Assembly (NCBI RefSeq): GCF_964204645.1
Contig: NC_134025.1
Span: 4,903,001 to 4,967,000 of the forward strand
Source: Tubulanus polymorphus
Lineage: Eukaryota > Nemertea > Palaeonemertea > Tubulaniformes > Tubulanidae
Direction: 5' to 3'
Length of the DNA stretch: 64,000 bases
Shown here piece by piece: positions 1 to 12,800 of the stretch. Under the pieces are notes generated by a model. That model searched no databases. It worked only from the letters and a program-made list of their open reading frames with translations, and was not told the origin of the DNA. Both the position numbers and the translations under genes were made by a program. Numbering within the stretch: position 1 is the stretch's first letter; each line of letters starts with the position of its first letter.

Positions 1-3000
1 GCCTCAAATGAATAACAACTAAGTAGTAAAAAGCTTCTTCTCATTCGATCCTTGTACGGGGAATTTCATATTCCATTTTTCTATTCAAGAGGTCCATCAA
101 AGCCAAACTGCGTTCGATTGATTCTGATGCAAACTAAACAGCCATTTCGAATAGCACCGATACGTACGATTTAAAAGGCATATCGTTTCATCAATCTATG
201 CATGTCTTGTATATTGTATCTGGGTATCGCGGTAAAGCCATTTAAGCCGCATATATTTGACGCGCAACAGGTAATTCATTTTATGTGTGAATTATTGTGG
301 ACCGATGCATCAATTAAATAAGATAAATACCCTATCGGGAATAAACTAGACTAGCAGTCTAAATACCGAGTTAATCCGCATTTATCTTCATTCACACGCA
401 AAGTGCATTTTGCCGTCCTACTGACCGTCTGAAAAGTAAGTTATACGGACTCTTCTTCCCAGTGGCTTCTTCGAATTAATCGAAACAAAGACGGCCGGAT
501 ACAAAATCAGAAATCAATTTCTGGCATTACCCCAATTCCAAATATTCCAAAATCCTGAGATAACATTTGACTCGAGTTAACTCATTTAAAATGAAATGAA
601 TTTCACTCAGAGTTAACTCTCAATCACAACTGTGGAACTGGATCCTGCATTTTTGACCCCCTTAATGCGACGATCAATAGAAAAAAGGAGTTCAGGAGTT
701 GTATTTCAATTTTGATACATGGTAGTTTTGTTAATGGAGACAGATAATGGCTTCCATTTAAGAGTTATAGAGGAACCAAAAATTCAGACACTCAGATAAC
801 AGCTGAAGAAGCCGATGAGAGGAATGCCGATGATTTGTTTGTGATTCTACAACAAAAGCCGAGATTCTCTTGTTGATACCGTTTTTGAAGATACGACGTT
901 CTTCGATAGCTTCACTGGAGAAAAAAACACGTGAATCTTCAGCATACGAATGCCACAAAAAGGAAATATCGCGATGGCGTCGGGTTCTTCAATCGCATGA
1001 GACTGAGAAGGCGCGAGCGAAATTATGTAACATAAATATGTAATCAGGATCGGAGCACTGGCGGTAGTTAGGTTTCTGATACGTATAATCAAGGGACCGG
1101 GGTGGGCAGTGAAAATTATAAGGCTTTCGTAATTTGCCGTGTATTCAAGAATATTGTATTTCTCTAATGAACGCCGCCGGTAACTATACGTTTGGTATAT
1201 TTTAACCCAAGTAATTGGATATGTACAGCGGTCACGATTAAACCTTTCCGCCCTATCTTAATTGTGATGCGGATTTGATGATATACGGCGTATTCGAGCA
1301 TGTGATGATGCGATGATGCACGTACGCAGCAGTACATAAAGCTGTCTGAAACTTTCAATCACCCAACCTGTTTTTCATCGTCATTAAATAAGACATCTAT
1401 AATTGCAGGTCTTTGATCGTCATTTCCATGTCCGCTGCTTCCTTCCGAATGTATTCATCTAACAACCAATAAGATATACACATTTATGACAAAGATGCAG
1501 TCACTCTGGAGCGTGTATAAGGAGATTAGCGAATCGTATTTTTCTTCGTATTTCGTAGAAAGAAAAGCCCAAAAGGGGAATTTCTCGGTATGACATGTTG
1601 ACAAAAAAACTAGTACATATCTCATTGCTCCCAAGAGAATGAATGACAGTCGACGTTGCCACTTTCTATTGGAAGAAAACGCTTAATAAAATCAGGTGTT
1701 GCGCAAGGATCTTCGATGTTACATGAAAAGTCGAATATAAACTTGCACAAAGACGCGGAAATATGCCGTGGGGAAAAACAGACACACGAGAACCTCAGGA
1801 GAGATGGTGAAAAAAGATCAAGGATAGGATGAAAGTTGCTAAGTGAAATTGAAACATGCTCCAGGAAACGATGGCTCCGAGCTGCAAAAACCGCGCGATA
1901 CGATTAGATTTTCAAAGAGAAAGGACTTTGTTGATCGTCTGATCAGAGCCTATTTGAAAAAAAAAAACGATTCTACCTGTGAATAGACAAATACTTGTGT
2001 CATTTGCATGAATTGCACATGATGGAACTCAATAACACAATTGTAAAACAAAAGCGAGCTTATAAGATATGGAGGTGCCCTTGTAGTTGTCACGAAAGGT
2101 CAAACCAATTTGACTCGCTTATAATGCATACGAACGACTAGCTAGCTAAAAGGATGAAAAACCACAGAGGCAAATATTAAAAGGAACTGAAGTCCCGTTA
2201 GTGACCCTAGGTTTGTGGTTGCAAGTGCATGCGTCGTGAATTATTGAACAGATCCAACTTATGTCAACTGCAATGGTTATCACGCAAACCTGGCGATTCG
2301 CATTAATTTGCCAGTTGTTCAGTACAGGGCAAATTCACTGCTTGATTTGAATAACATGTTGACACGGAGTGATCTCCACTTGGACGAGCATCGGTTTCGC
2401 CATTAGAAAATCTGCCGCGTGGACGCCAAGTAAACACTCGAGCGCATCGCACGGGCATCGAAATGAAAACCAATTAGCAAACCGAAGATCGCACTGGAAG
2501 CGCTTAGAAATAAGTTAACATTTTTTTCAGGGCATCTGAAATTTCAGTTTCAGATCGTTTTCTTTCGAATTGCGAAAACTGTACGTCATTGATTTCCATC
2601 GGGATGAACCGCGATAAATAATATATGACCATGGGACCTTGGAGTAATCATTCAATGATTACTCCAAGATGGGACTTAGTTAGCTCGCATTTTGACGATA
2701 ATATGTGACGACTTGAAAGAAAGGCAAAACACAATCTTTTGGAGTAAATATGTCTAATCTACATTTCAGCAAGGCCCACTACCGTGTCCGTCTCCGCCCA
2801 AGTCAATACGCTGCAATATTACCGAGAAAATGATAATTAGGTATTTTGGCTACAGCTATATGTGCTAATGATGGAGTAACACATAATATGAAACGTAATG
2901 ATATATTTCTGCATTTTCTTTGAAATGATCGGTACCAGCTCAATGCATCAGAATTGAAATAAGAAATGCACAGTAAGTGATGAATTCAACCGATCGTAAT

Positions 3001-5548
3001 GACCCAGATCTCGAGGGCTTTAGATGTGACTCGCCTCATTCATTTGAATCAATTCAGGTGAGCAGAACGCGATAGAAATCCATTTGAAAAATATCCCATT
3101 TAAACACCAATACAAAGAAGCAATGAAAGAAACGATCGAAGACTTTCTAATGATATATTGTTAACGAGGGAATTGCTTTAGAGCAATTTAATCTGTGATG
3201 CAGGCGTTGGCATGTGAATGCACGATTTCACTGGAATCACAAATAAAGGTTTCTAATAGGAAAACTGGAGGTTTAGTGTAAGGTTTATATAAATCAACGC
3301 TTCATTATGGAAAAAATGTCATATCTTGTAGATATTCAGCCATCCATTTTCAGTAATTTGCAACATGTTCGAATCCATGGGGATATTTTTCAGCAACAGA
3401 CCTTATTCAATGATTTATGACCCATCTTTTCTTTTCCTTTCGGGCCATTGTATGATTTTTAAATTTTACTGTTTTCGTGACGGCGTCCAGGAAATACAGT
3501 AGCAATTTCGCGAGAATCATTGCCTCATAATAGCACGAACCTAGTTATAAACCATATTGCAAAAATCTAATTCATCCCGCAGTTTTCAAACACCGTAGGA
3601 ATTCAACGATGTCGATTGAATGTCTTGAAGAAAAAAATTGCAGTTCTTTTGTAAGGATGCTTTTTCATTAACGTACGTAACGGCCGTAGCGTAGGAGACA
3701 TCACATACAGCGGAAATGAAAGTCTTACGATTTGTACATCCCTACATGATTTAATTCGACGCTTGCAGATCGTGTGGTCTCTTTTCTCTGTGTCCTAGCA
3801 CTGGAAGCTATACAAACCTTTATGTCAGCGGCGTGTAGCGACAGGATATCCGGTTTGTTGCGCGATCCACCGAGAATAGCACTCAATTCCGTTATGTATA
3901 TATTTGAAATCCTGACGTTTTAACGATCAGATCAAGCGTCGTTGTCAAAGGTTTTTCCGAGTATTCAAATACCGTGGGCGCCCGTAAAATAATGTTTCAG
4001 TACCGAAAAAAGGCCTCAATCTCAGTATAAATGGCTTTAACGGGTGTCATTAAAGGGATTTATAGTTTTTGAACACTTTAATTTGTTTATCTTGAACTTC
4101 TCAGAACGATCGCAAATAAGATTAGGTCAGGTTTTACGGGTCCAATATGGCAACTAATTGACGCCTCCATTAAGAGACACCGGAAGTGAAACGAGCGATT
4201 AGATTCAGAAATTGCATCATCGGAATTACAGCCAACTTGCGACAAAGTACCAACCCAGAGGGAGCTACGTGTCGAAAGCGTTGGCTACGCATTGTTTAAG
4301 TTTCTAGTCATTTTTCCATGATTTGAATATCATGAAAGTTCATTTTACTACAAAAAGAAACATTCACGCGTGAACAAGTGTACTGGAAAATTACTGGAAT
4401 TTATAAACTCTTCGTTGACAAATGATGCGTGAGCATTTCACGTGATTGATTGTAATTAGATTCTTTTTAAGGGATTGGACAATTTCGGTAACGGGTAGAC
4501 GATGAATGTGGAACCACAAAGTAACATCCACCATGCTCTACGTGACTTCACGATATTAGACGCGAAGCTCGTGTTTTCTTTTCGTGCATGAATGAGAATT
4601 ATGAAACGTTTAATCCCACGATATGAAAACGATGTCGATACAGAAATGATGAGGTTCGAACTAAGATCTGTAGTAGAGCAAACATTTTTCGATAGCTCAT
4701 TCGTAAATATTTTCAAATGAACATTGATTCTACGTTTTATTCAAACCGTTGCATCAATGATACTTTTTAAACAAGTTTACAGTTTCAAATACTTTACCAT
4801 AATATAATAGTATTTCAATTTATCTAAAAGCTTTTAGAAATTGCTTTCAGCTTTTCACATAGATTCATGGTCATTGCCATTCATTACATGGGCTAATCGA
4901 CCGCATCCCGGATATAATTCGAAATCGTCAAATCACTCAGTTATATTAATTTATGACTTTCAGGCCAATAATGATCTGTACGCACAGCTTGTTGTTCAAT
5001 ACTACGCGTATTAATATGACCGTTTGGTATGTTAAAAATTTATCACGGAGTCGAATCGGTCTACTACCGATATCACATTCGCATTAATTGATTTATGCGC
5101 TAATCCGCGATGACTAACATATACAAGCTATTAATCTGGGGTTTACTGTGAAATACTCTAGACACCGACGGGCAAAATATTCGACGCATTCGTTCATGAA
5201 ATCGGTTCGGGATGTTGTCGCTGCCAGATCGCCACCATTCGTGATGATGAATACCTTCGGAAACAATTATCACATTAGTATAATTTCATAATGATTATCA
5301 GAATAATATTCATTACGAATCTGATTCCATTTAAGTAAATGATTCCACGTCCATTCGGATGAAGCGATTCGGTTTATATCGTTGTCATTTGGTGGCTTTC
5401 AGAGAATTATAATTGAATATATGGTATAACCGAACCAGAATATTTGGCCACATTTGTTTATGTTCATTTAGGATGGTGCGTAATTATGTGTTATATATGG
5501 ATGTTGTAATTTCTGAAACTTGTTTTTGTACATTGGGATGAATGGGAT
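1..5548. other. Non-coding stretch, no gene seen
   Basis: I found no exon chain, tRNA or recognisable domain on either strand. Open frames here are under 90 codons, lack family motifs and are not flanked by matching splice sites. The one clear local structure is a perfect 31-base palindrome at 2638-2668, listed separately. Undetected short exons or UTRs of genes outside the window cannot be excluded. Confidence 0.6.
2638..2668. repeat. Perfect 15-bp-arm palindrome
   Basis: The 15 bases from 2638 (starting CTTGGAGTAATC) are the exact reverse complement of the 15 bases ending at 2668, separated by a single C. Such a near-loopless palindrome is cruciform-prone. No gene lies next to it, and pairing stops at 2637/2669. 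Confidence 0.8.
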
Positions 5549-6123
5549 AATAAACCATTTTACAGTTGCTAGCCGCCATTTTGTTAGGGTACTTTTGTCC
5601 CGTATTGTTGGGTCATTTTTTTCTCTTTTTTAAAAACTATCCGTGATGTGTATTGTATCATATTTCATCTGTCCATGGATGGATTTTGACAACTTCAGCA
5701 ACATTCAAACCGCGTGAATCTCTAGTTTTCAGTTATGTTAAAATCATTTCTCAAATTTACAACAATGCGACATGAGAGCGATATAAAAATCGGTGGTCAG
5801 TTTTTGCCGTGCGCATAGAAATCCAGGGTACTGAATTTGAAGTTCGTTATTTTCAGAAATAATTTTCTAAAAAATCCAAACATTTCAAGCACTGTGCGCA
5901 TAAATGCCCCCTTTTAGGTGAACTTTGAAATTTTAAGATATCTTGCCCAGTTTTTTTTCCTATGGCTCTTTAACTGCAGCGCGTGTATTGTCATTCCGAG
6001 ATTCGGCGCTGTTTTCTTTGCGTGTATTTCAGTATATGGGTGTTATTTCTTCATTTTCACTACACTTGTCTCTACGGAAAATGGTTTTAATTGTTGGTAC
6101 GAGTATCAGGTTTAAATATTACG
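5549..6123 (+). repeat. Left arm of 1.7 kb inverted repeat
   Basis: About 570 bases that recur in reverse complement at 6718-7289. A 65-codon open frame at 5918-6115 is identical in translation to the one on the opposite strand at 6723-6920, so the arms are nearly identical there; elsewhere I see only scattered single-base differences, for example around 5700 and 5800. The outer end is near AATAAACCATTTTACAG and the inner end is near AGGTTTAAATATTACG. High arm identity implies a recent origin or arm-to-arm gene conversion. The most likely identity is a foldback DNA transposon or a non-autonomous element with long terminal inverted repeats. I could not identify a target-site duplication. Confidence 0.85.
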
Positions 6124-6717
6124 GCATTAATACTGTATTCCGTTCTCCGGCGCTAGTTCGTAATGGCTGTAATGGTAACCGCTTTTACGGCAGGCAGAGG
6201 CTTACGTACATGCACCCAAGAAAACCCAAAATATCACTCTTTTGTTGTAAATGCAATCCACACACTTCTTGCGTTTTTGGTGATGGTAGATGTCACTTTT
6301 TACTTTTTATCACCTGCGTCTGACATTCGAAAAAAAGAAAACGTTTTCCTATATTTTCTTCCCAATCTAATCAATCTTGAGTGTACTTAATAGAAAGTAT
6401 TCATAGAAAGTAGCTGAATATTTGCCCCACCCCATTTGTCCAGCTTTTTGACCACTTCTCCATCCATCTAATTTCAGTAGATTTTTATGTAAATTTATTG
6501 ATAGACTACTGATTTAAATGGTCATCATACTCGATTTTGAGTGCTATATTTCTTTTCTTCTTCCATCTCAATATAGGCCCATATATTCTCTTCCCGCGCG
6601 CAACTTCGAATGCGTGATCAAAATGCCGCTCAGTCTCGCTGCTAAAACTGGTCAGAAAAATCCCTTAAACCCCAACATCTCTAATGTCTCCGATCTATTA
6701 TATTGCATAAACGACGT
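6124..6717. other. Unique spacer between inverted-repeat arms
   Basis: About 590 bases that are not self-complementary. They contain an open frame ending at 6751 whose last part, from the ATG at 6624, reads MPLSLAAKTGQK and runs on into the right arm. I recognise no transposase or host domain in it. It may be captured sequence or chance. Confidence 0.4.
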
Positions 6718-7289
6718 GATATTTAAACCTGATACTCGTACCAACAATTAAAACCATTTTCCGTAGAGACAAGTGTAGTGAAAATGAAGAAATAACACCC
6801 ATATACTGAAATACACGCAAAGAAAACAGCGCCGAATCTCGGAATGACAATACACGCGCTGCAGTTAAAGAGCCATAGGAAAAAAAACTGGGCAAGATAT
6901 CTTAAAATTTCAAAGTTCACCTAAAAGGGGGCATTTATGCGCACAGTGCTTGAAATGTTTGGATTTTTTAGAAAATTATTTCTGAAAATAACGAACTTCA
7001 AATTCAGTACCCTGGATTTCTATGCGCACGGCAAAAACTGAGCACCGATTTTTATATCGCTCTCATGTCGCATTGTTGTAAATTTGAGGAATGATTTTAA
7101 CATAACTGAAAACTAGAGATTCACGCGGTTTGAATGTTGCTGAAGTTGTCAAAATCAATCCATCGACAGATGAAATATGATACAATACACATCACGGATA
7201 GTTTTTAAAAAAGAGAAAAAAATGACCCAACAATACGGGACAAAAGTACCCTTACAAAATGGCGGCTAGCAACTGTAAAATGGTTTATT
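6718..7289 (-). repeat. Right arm of 1.7 kb inverted repeat
   Basis: Reverse complement of 5549-6123 with very few differences. Together the arms could form a hairpin of roughly 570 bp, or a long double-stranded RNA if transcribed through. The outer end reads AAAATGGTTTATT and the flanking bases show no obvious duplication of the left flank. Confidence 0.85.
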
Positions 7290-8616
7290 GTTTGGAAGGC
7301 TGTTACGCAGAAATTCCAGTTTCAAAATTTTACCAAAAAAAATTCACAATGAACGATCTTCCTGGTCAGGAAATTTCTGCTTGATATATGTGTTCAGCGA
7401 GACATAACGTTCGGGGCGAAGAAGGACGATTCTCAAGAGATTATGAAATTTAATCCGATCTTGTCACGAATATAACTCTTTATTGTCGCATACTTTCCGC
7501 CAGGAATTATACACGCTTGGCAATTCGATAATTTCTCGTAAACACGCAGTCGTCAAATCCTCTCCCTGTCAAAGCAACTTTCTGCGCATAAAAAAAGGCT
7601 TTTCATCGAAAAAAGCTACTTTCGGTTGAGTTTTATCAACATTTGATATCAGGAATTTAATTTTGTTCGATCGAAGAAGAGGACATCATTAAGATTCAAT
7701 TAAATTGAAACCGTGATTTAGATTCAGTATTTTGTTACATCTCAGATTTTGAAAACATTTTATACAGTCATAGCAAAGGTGCTATTTCGCAGGAAACAGG
7801 ATTATAAATTTTTTGTATCATCTAACCATCTGTCACGTATCATTATTACTAATATTATGAATATCATACAAGTAATTTTAATAGTATGATGGATATCAAA
7901 TATGTAAATTGGCGAAAATTTTTCAAAGTATTATCTGAAGAATGAACAGGCTACAGCAAATAGAAAGTACTGTTTACCTATGTGAAGTATATTTCCAAAG
8001 GTTATTCGTTAATCAGATGTTGAATGGATCATTTTTGTTGGCGGTAAGGAAATTCCTTGAGAAATGATAATTTTCCTGACGCCTCTATTGTTAAAAAATA
8101 CACTAATATTGATATGATTAGCAGTAAAAAGATTAATTTTCTATTTCCGATGTCGAAATATACTAAAATGTCTCGAACTCCCACACTGTCAGCCTGTGCT
8201 CCTCCTCCGCAATCAGCGATATACTTAAGACGACAGGATTGCCTGTGAAATCTGATATGAAAATTGATTTCATTCTTTTTTTGTTTTAGGACAAGATTAG
8301 CTTTCACTAGGAGTATGTTCTTGACACTTCCGAGAAAGTAAGGAGTTACTCTTGGGGTGATAACTATAAAAAGTGCACGAATAGCCAATTTCCGTCATTC
8401 GATTATTAATTGGATTGAAAAGACTATATTTTCGGGAAGGAAAAAATTGATTATCTTACGGTTAATGATATACGTCAGAAGCTCATGAATATGCAGCGCA
8501 TTGCATGCTTATATTTGACCAAGAAAGTGTAAAATTGATTATTTAATTTATTATTTTCTTATCTCATGCTAAGTGCAAAGATTGCTATGTAGATAATGCG
8601 CTATATCAAGGGAATG

Positions 8617-8650
8617 AATTATTATCATTATCATTATTATTATTATCAAT
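8617..8650. repeat. ATT/ATC simple repeat
   Basis: Interrupted run of ATT and ATC triplets, a microsatellite immediately upstream of the foldback at 8666. Confidence 0.7.
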
Positions 8651-8665
8651 ACGCTAAAATCCATA

Positions 8666-8824
8666 TACAGAAAAGAAAAATGAGTCTAAAGGTTCCGTTG
8701 AGCTAAAGTTTATCTTCACTTTTTCGACTATATCCTAATAGTCATCTTCCCGAAGATCATTATCAAACGTTGAAAATCAACTACAGCTCAATGAATCCTT
8801 TTGGACTCATTTTTCTTTTCTGTA
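8666..8824. repeat. Foldback (MITE-like) element
   Basis: TACAGAAAAGAAAAATGAGT at the left end is repeated in inverse orientation at the right end (ACTCATTTTTCTTTTCTGTA). Complementarity continues inward with mismatches through GAGCT/AGCTC to a centre near 8730-8750. Size and structure fit a small non-autonomous foldback element. Target-site duplication is not clear. Confidence 0.6.
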
Positions 8825-9734
8825 TTGTGAGATTTAACTGTATTGATATATTTAAAGTATCGAATCAGCTCGATTCATTCATGTGAGATAATCACTATCG
8901 ATAATGACGGCTTCGACACTAACAAAATATGTGATATATTCTATTATCGATGATAACTACTGCCTTCGTGGAATATTTGAAGTCGGTTGATATGAAATTG
9001 ACGGGTTACGAAGTGACAGTGCGCTCCGTATCATTCGATTTCGATGTCAATTCTTATCACCTGAAAAACGACATCCGTTTCGCAAATGAATGAGGACAAC
9101 TAGTCTTTTCGTTAGTTACAACGAACTACTTGATTTGATGGCTGACGCGGAAACGAACACCGAAAAGGCAGAATGAAAAACCTTGAGTCGACACAAGTTG
9201 GAAATTATTTCAATTCACGTTGAAATGCTGTTTCGACCGTGGATAACAATTTGCTGCAAGCGTACGGACAAGTTTTCGCGTGAGAAGCACGCGCAGATGT
9301 ACCGGATTGGGATTCTCCGATTACCGATTTCCTTGATCGACTAGGTAATTATTTCCTGGCTTAAAGACACATTGTACGTACAAGCGATCATTAGGCGTAA
9401 TGAAAAGGCCGCTGTTGCGCTAATGACGCCTGATTTTTCTCCGAACGCGTCGCGTTCGATAGGGGAACGATTGTCAATGACAGTGTCGATATGTAACGGG
9501 GAAATGCCTTTTCTCCAAAGAACTGTCTCCTGTTTCACAACCTTCCACAGGCATTGATGTCAACAGGTGAATAACGTCGATACCTATTACAAAAATAATG
9601 AATATATAAAAAGTGTGACCTGAAATGTATAGCCTCCCGGTAAAATCACACGGGCTCAACGTTGAAGTTTGGGAGCGAATAAAAGTAGCTTAGATCCTCC
9701 AATATCCCAGCAACTTTCTTTTTATACGTACCGG

Positions 9735-9815
9735 TATAGTACGACGAGCCCCCGTGGGTAAAACATCATCTGGTTCGAATCCATATGATCGTGGCAGGTG
9801 CCGTATATAAGGTCG
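9735..9815 (+). repeat. Possible tRNA-derived repeat (SINE-like) fragment
   Basis: Positions 9772-9782 read GGTTCGAATCC, a perfect match to the RNA polymerase III internal B box of tRNA genes, preceded at about 20 bases by GTGGGTAAAAC. The spacing between a possible A box and the B box is shorter than in a normal tRNA, and no acceptor or anticodon stem is seen, so this is not a functional tRNA gene. It is called only as a repeat candidate. Confidence 0.3.
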
Positions 9816-12800
9816 TCACGTCTTAGGTTAATCTTGGATCACTTATATGTGAGACTTGGCGGTTATCTCACCCACACCTCTTAATACTTACACATCCAGT
9901 ATATGCATGACACGACAAGCGAGTAATGAAAAACCATCATAGTCAGCGAACTGATGCAGAAAATTAACGATCATTCGCATACTATGTCTACAGTATCGAC
10001 TATAAGTTGTGGAAATGCAATACACGAATATGTGGGATTTGGTAATAATTGATGCGTGCCGCCACTGATCCCTTCCGGCGTCATGCTGCTAGGATTAAGT
10101 TACCTTTTTCTACGCGTTCGTATTAATACGACAAGATTTGCTACCATGAAATCGGCGCGCGAATACAAATTTGATTTCTTCGGTTCACAGTGGACGCGAT
10201 ACTCGCGGATGCGATATCTTTAATACGATTTAAGAAATCAAAGCTCGCTTCGTTCACATGAGGCGGTCGGAAATATCCGTAAACGTTTCCGAGAAAAGAA
10301 AAAAGTTGTCAACCAATATTCCCCCGGGATATTTTTAGCTCGATGATATTTGCGCGCATATTGAAATACATAGCAATAAGTTCTCAGAAATAGTTTTCTT
10401 GCCAAGTACAATACGATGCTAGTTAAAGTCCAGATTTTCCGTTGGAATACCCGGCATTGTTTCGGGTTAGATGAAGGGTAGAAAAGGTCCACACACGCGG
10501 ATTTTACGATGAGTAATGCCCGGTGACAACCCACCATCAGTACCATCAGAGGAGGACGCCTTTACCCCGGCAACACGTGGTTAAATTTGGACCCTAATTT
10601 AATAACCTAGATAATAGTCAGCAAAGTCACCGATATTTGACAGATGAAGTATGATGGATTGCGTTTTTGAAGTAGATAATGGTAATGCAGCGAGCAATAT
10701 CACGGTTTCTCTACGTTTTCGCAATAAAACGCAAATACAGAAGCTCGCAGCGATGCATACCTCACGTCGACGTCATATCTCAACATCAACACACTCGGTT
10801 AATATTTGCGTGAACAGTTTGCAAACAAACTCATATATTTTCTTTCAAGGATGCGAAGAATGGAAATTCTCTAAAATTCTGATCACCACGCGCTCACATG
10901 AAAGAATCGTGATGTCTAACACCTACATGCATAGACAATCCATCGCAGTGACGATGGTCGGTTGGTGCTATTGTTCTCTGAACGGTGTGGAGTCAAATCG
11001 ACTGTCAGCTTTCGACATTAGATCGTTGGCAATTATCAATAATCAAAGCGAGATGAAGAGGTGAAAATGTCATCATTATGATGATTATGTCCCCAGTTAG
11101 AATAGTTGCGATCAATAAGGGAATTGTCGTGGTTCAGTGTGAAACTCAATACTGGCCATCTCGAATCTTGCACACCACATCTACATATCAGAAAATCAGT
11201 TATTCATCGTAATTCATCGACAGCAAAAATAAACTGCGTTATTCTAATTCGAAGATGACTGATAACGATGGTTATTTCTAGGATGTGGAAAAACTTTTGT
11301 TGATAAAGAAATATTTTGAACAAGGTATAACCGACTTTTCTCATCGAAATTATTATTGCGTTATTTTTACTGATCTAATTTTGCAGGTTTTCGCCAAGTT
11401 TCCACACCCAAGTTGTGCTATCGGCACACGTTGGGCTATTTACAGCGTTAAATTCTGTTGAAAAATTGTGATTGGATATTTGACTAGAGGGAAGATTTTT
11501 TGCTTGTGAAACAACAAATGATTAACTTTCGATAGCCCGTAAATACTGAAGAGCGAGAAACGGAGAACCCAGGCTTCAAGGGAAATGTAAATTTTCATTG
11601 TATGTGATATTCAAAATATACCTCGCCGACCATTTATCAATACTTATTATAAGCAACAGAAGAAATAAACCGTAGCGCGGTGATAGTAAGCATTGTTCTT
11701 TGTGAGATGGATGACCTGGTTTTTGTAACCGTCGATGAATTTCCAACGACCCAGAATCAAAAAATATCTTATATTATAAATTAATGCTCTCGAGAAGAGC
11801 TCCAAAGCATATCTTCGTCTTAACTGGCTGAAGTATAAGTATTACTTTAAAACATGTTTATCGAATCAGTTCGTTGTATATGATCAGCTCTGGCCCACGT
11901 ACACTTTATACTATCAAAGGCATTAGATTCGTTAATCGCAGAAAAGATTTGGGAAGTGCATTTCCCCACAGGCGCGTCCCACACGAGCTGTTGAATAATA
12001 CACGCAATTTCGAAGGAAGGTATGACTTTGACGATACTGAAGATCAAACCCGTTTCCCATCAGTTTTCATTGCGATTTTTTTTTTGTCATTGACACCTGA
12101 CGAAGTTACACGAATTGATTGTCGAGTGATGTGACTTTATAAAGCTAGAAAAAAAACGCGCTGAAAAGATGGAAAAACGATGTCGACGCACTATTCAGAA
12201 AATCATTGGAAAAATTCAAAATAGATACAGGCTTTCATCTTCCTGGTCTTCGGGGATTAAAACAGATATGCAAGCTGGGTTTATTGTATGATTCAATATA
12301 GAAGTTAAAATCAAATTGGCCAACTTTGAATTTGGATTTGTTATCAAAGTTTTGATATTAGCATTAGTTGCATCGAATTGCTTATCGTCATTTCAGAATC
12401 CATGCTGATTTCTGTTCCGTCTCAATTATTAGTCAAATCATCTTATGAAAAAGACATATTACATTATACATGTCATCATTTTAAATGATACACGGCCACA
12501 GATGAAGGGTTTTCTTTCAAGAAACATTTTTCTATTCTTTCATCCGTTTTCGTATTCATTTATTAAGTTCTTTGAAATTCAAAGAATTAAATATTTTTGA
12601 AGTATTAAGATTTGTATTCAGGGTGGTTTTATAAATTCTAACCCTAATTCAACTGATTTCATTTGAATTCTCAAAGTAGAAGTACAAAAACTGCATGGGC
12701 CTTTTTACCGACCCCTGTTTTTCTGCATTAGTTGAAGAATACTAGCAACTCTCGTGTAAAATTGTAAATAATGAAAGTTTAGCAGGAGGACTTACCCGCG

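Noticed and set aside
5918-6115. Hydrophobic 65-codon frame, found in both palindrome arms
   Set aside because: Its duplication is explained by the inverted repeat; there is no start context or homology suggesting a protein.
8029-8388. 119-codon minus-strand frame with a hydrophobic segment
   Set aside because: An acceptor-like CACAG lies near 8248, but no partner exon or family motif supports it.
10651-11064. 137-codon plus-strand open frame
   Set aside because: No domain, no splice context, and composition like surrounding non-coding DNA; length is possible by chance in 64 kb.
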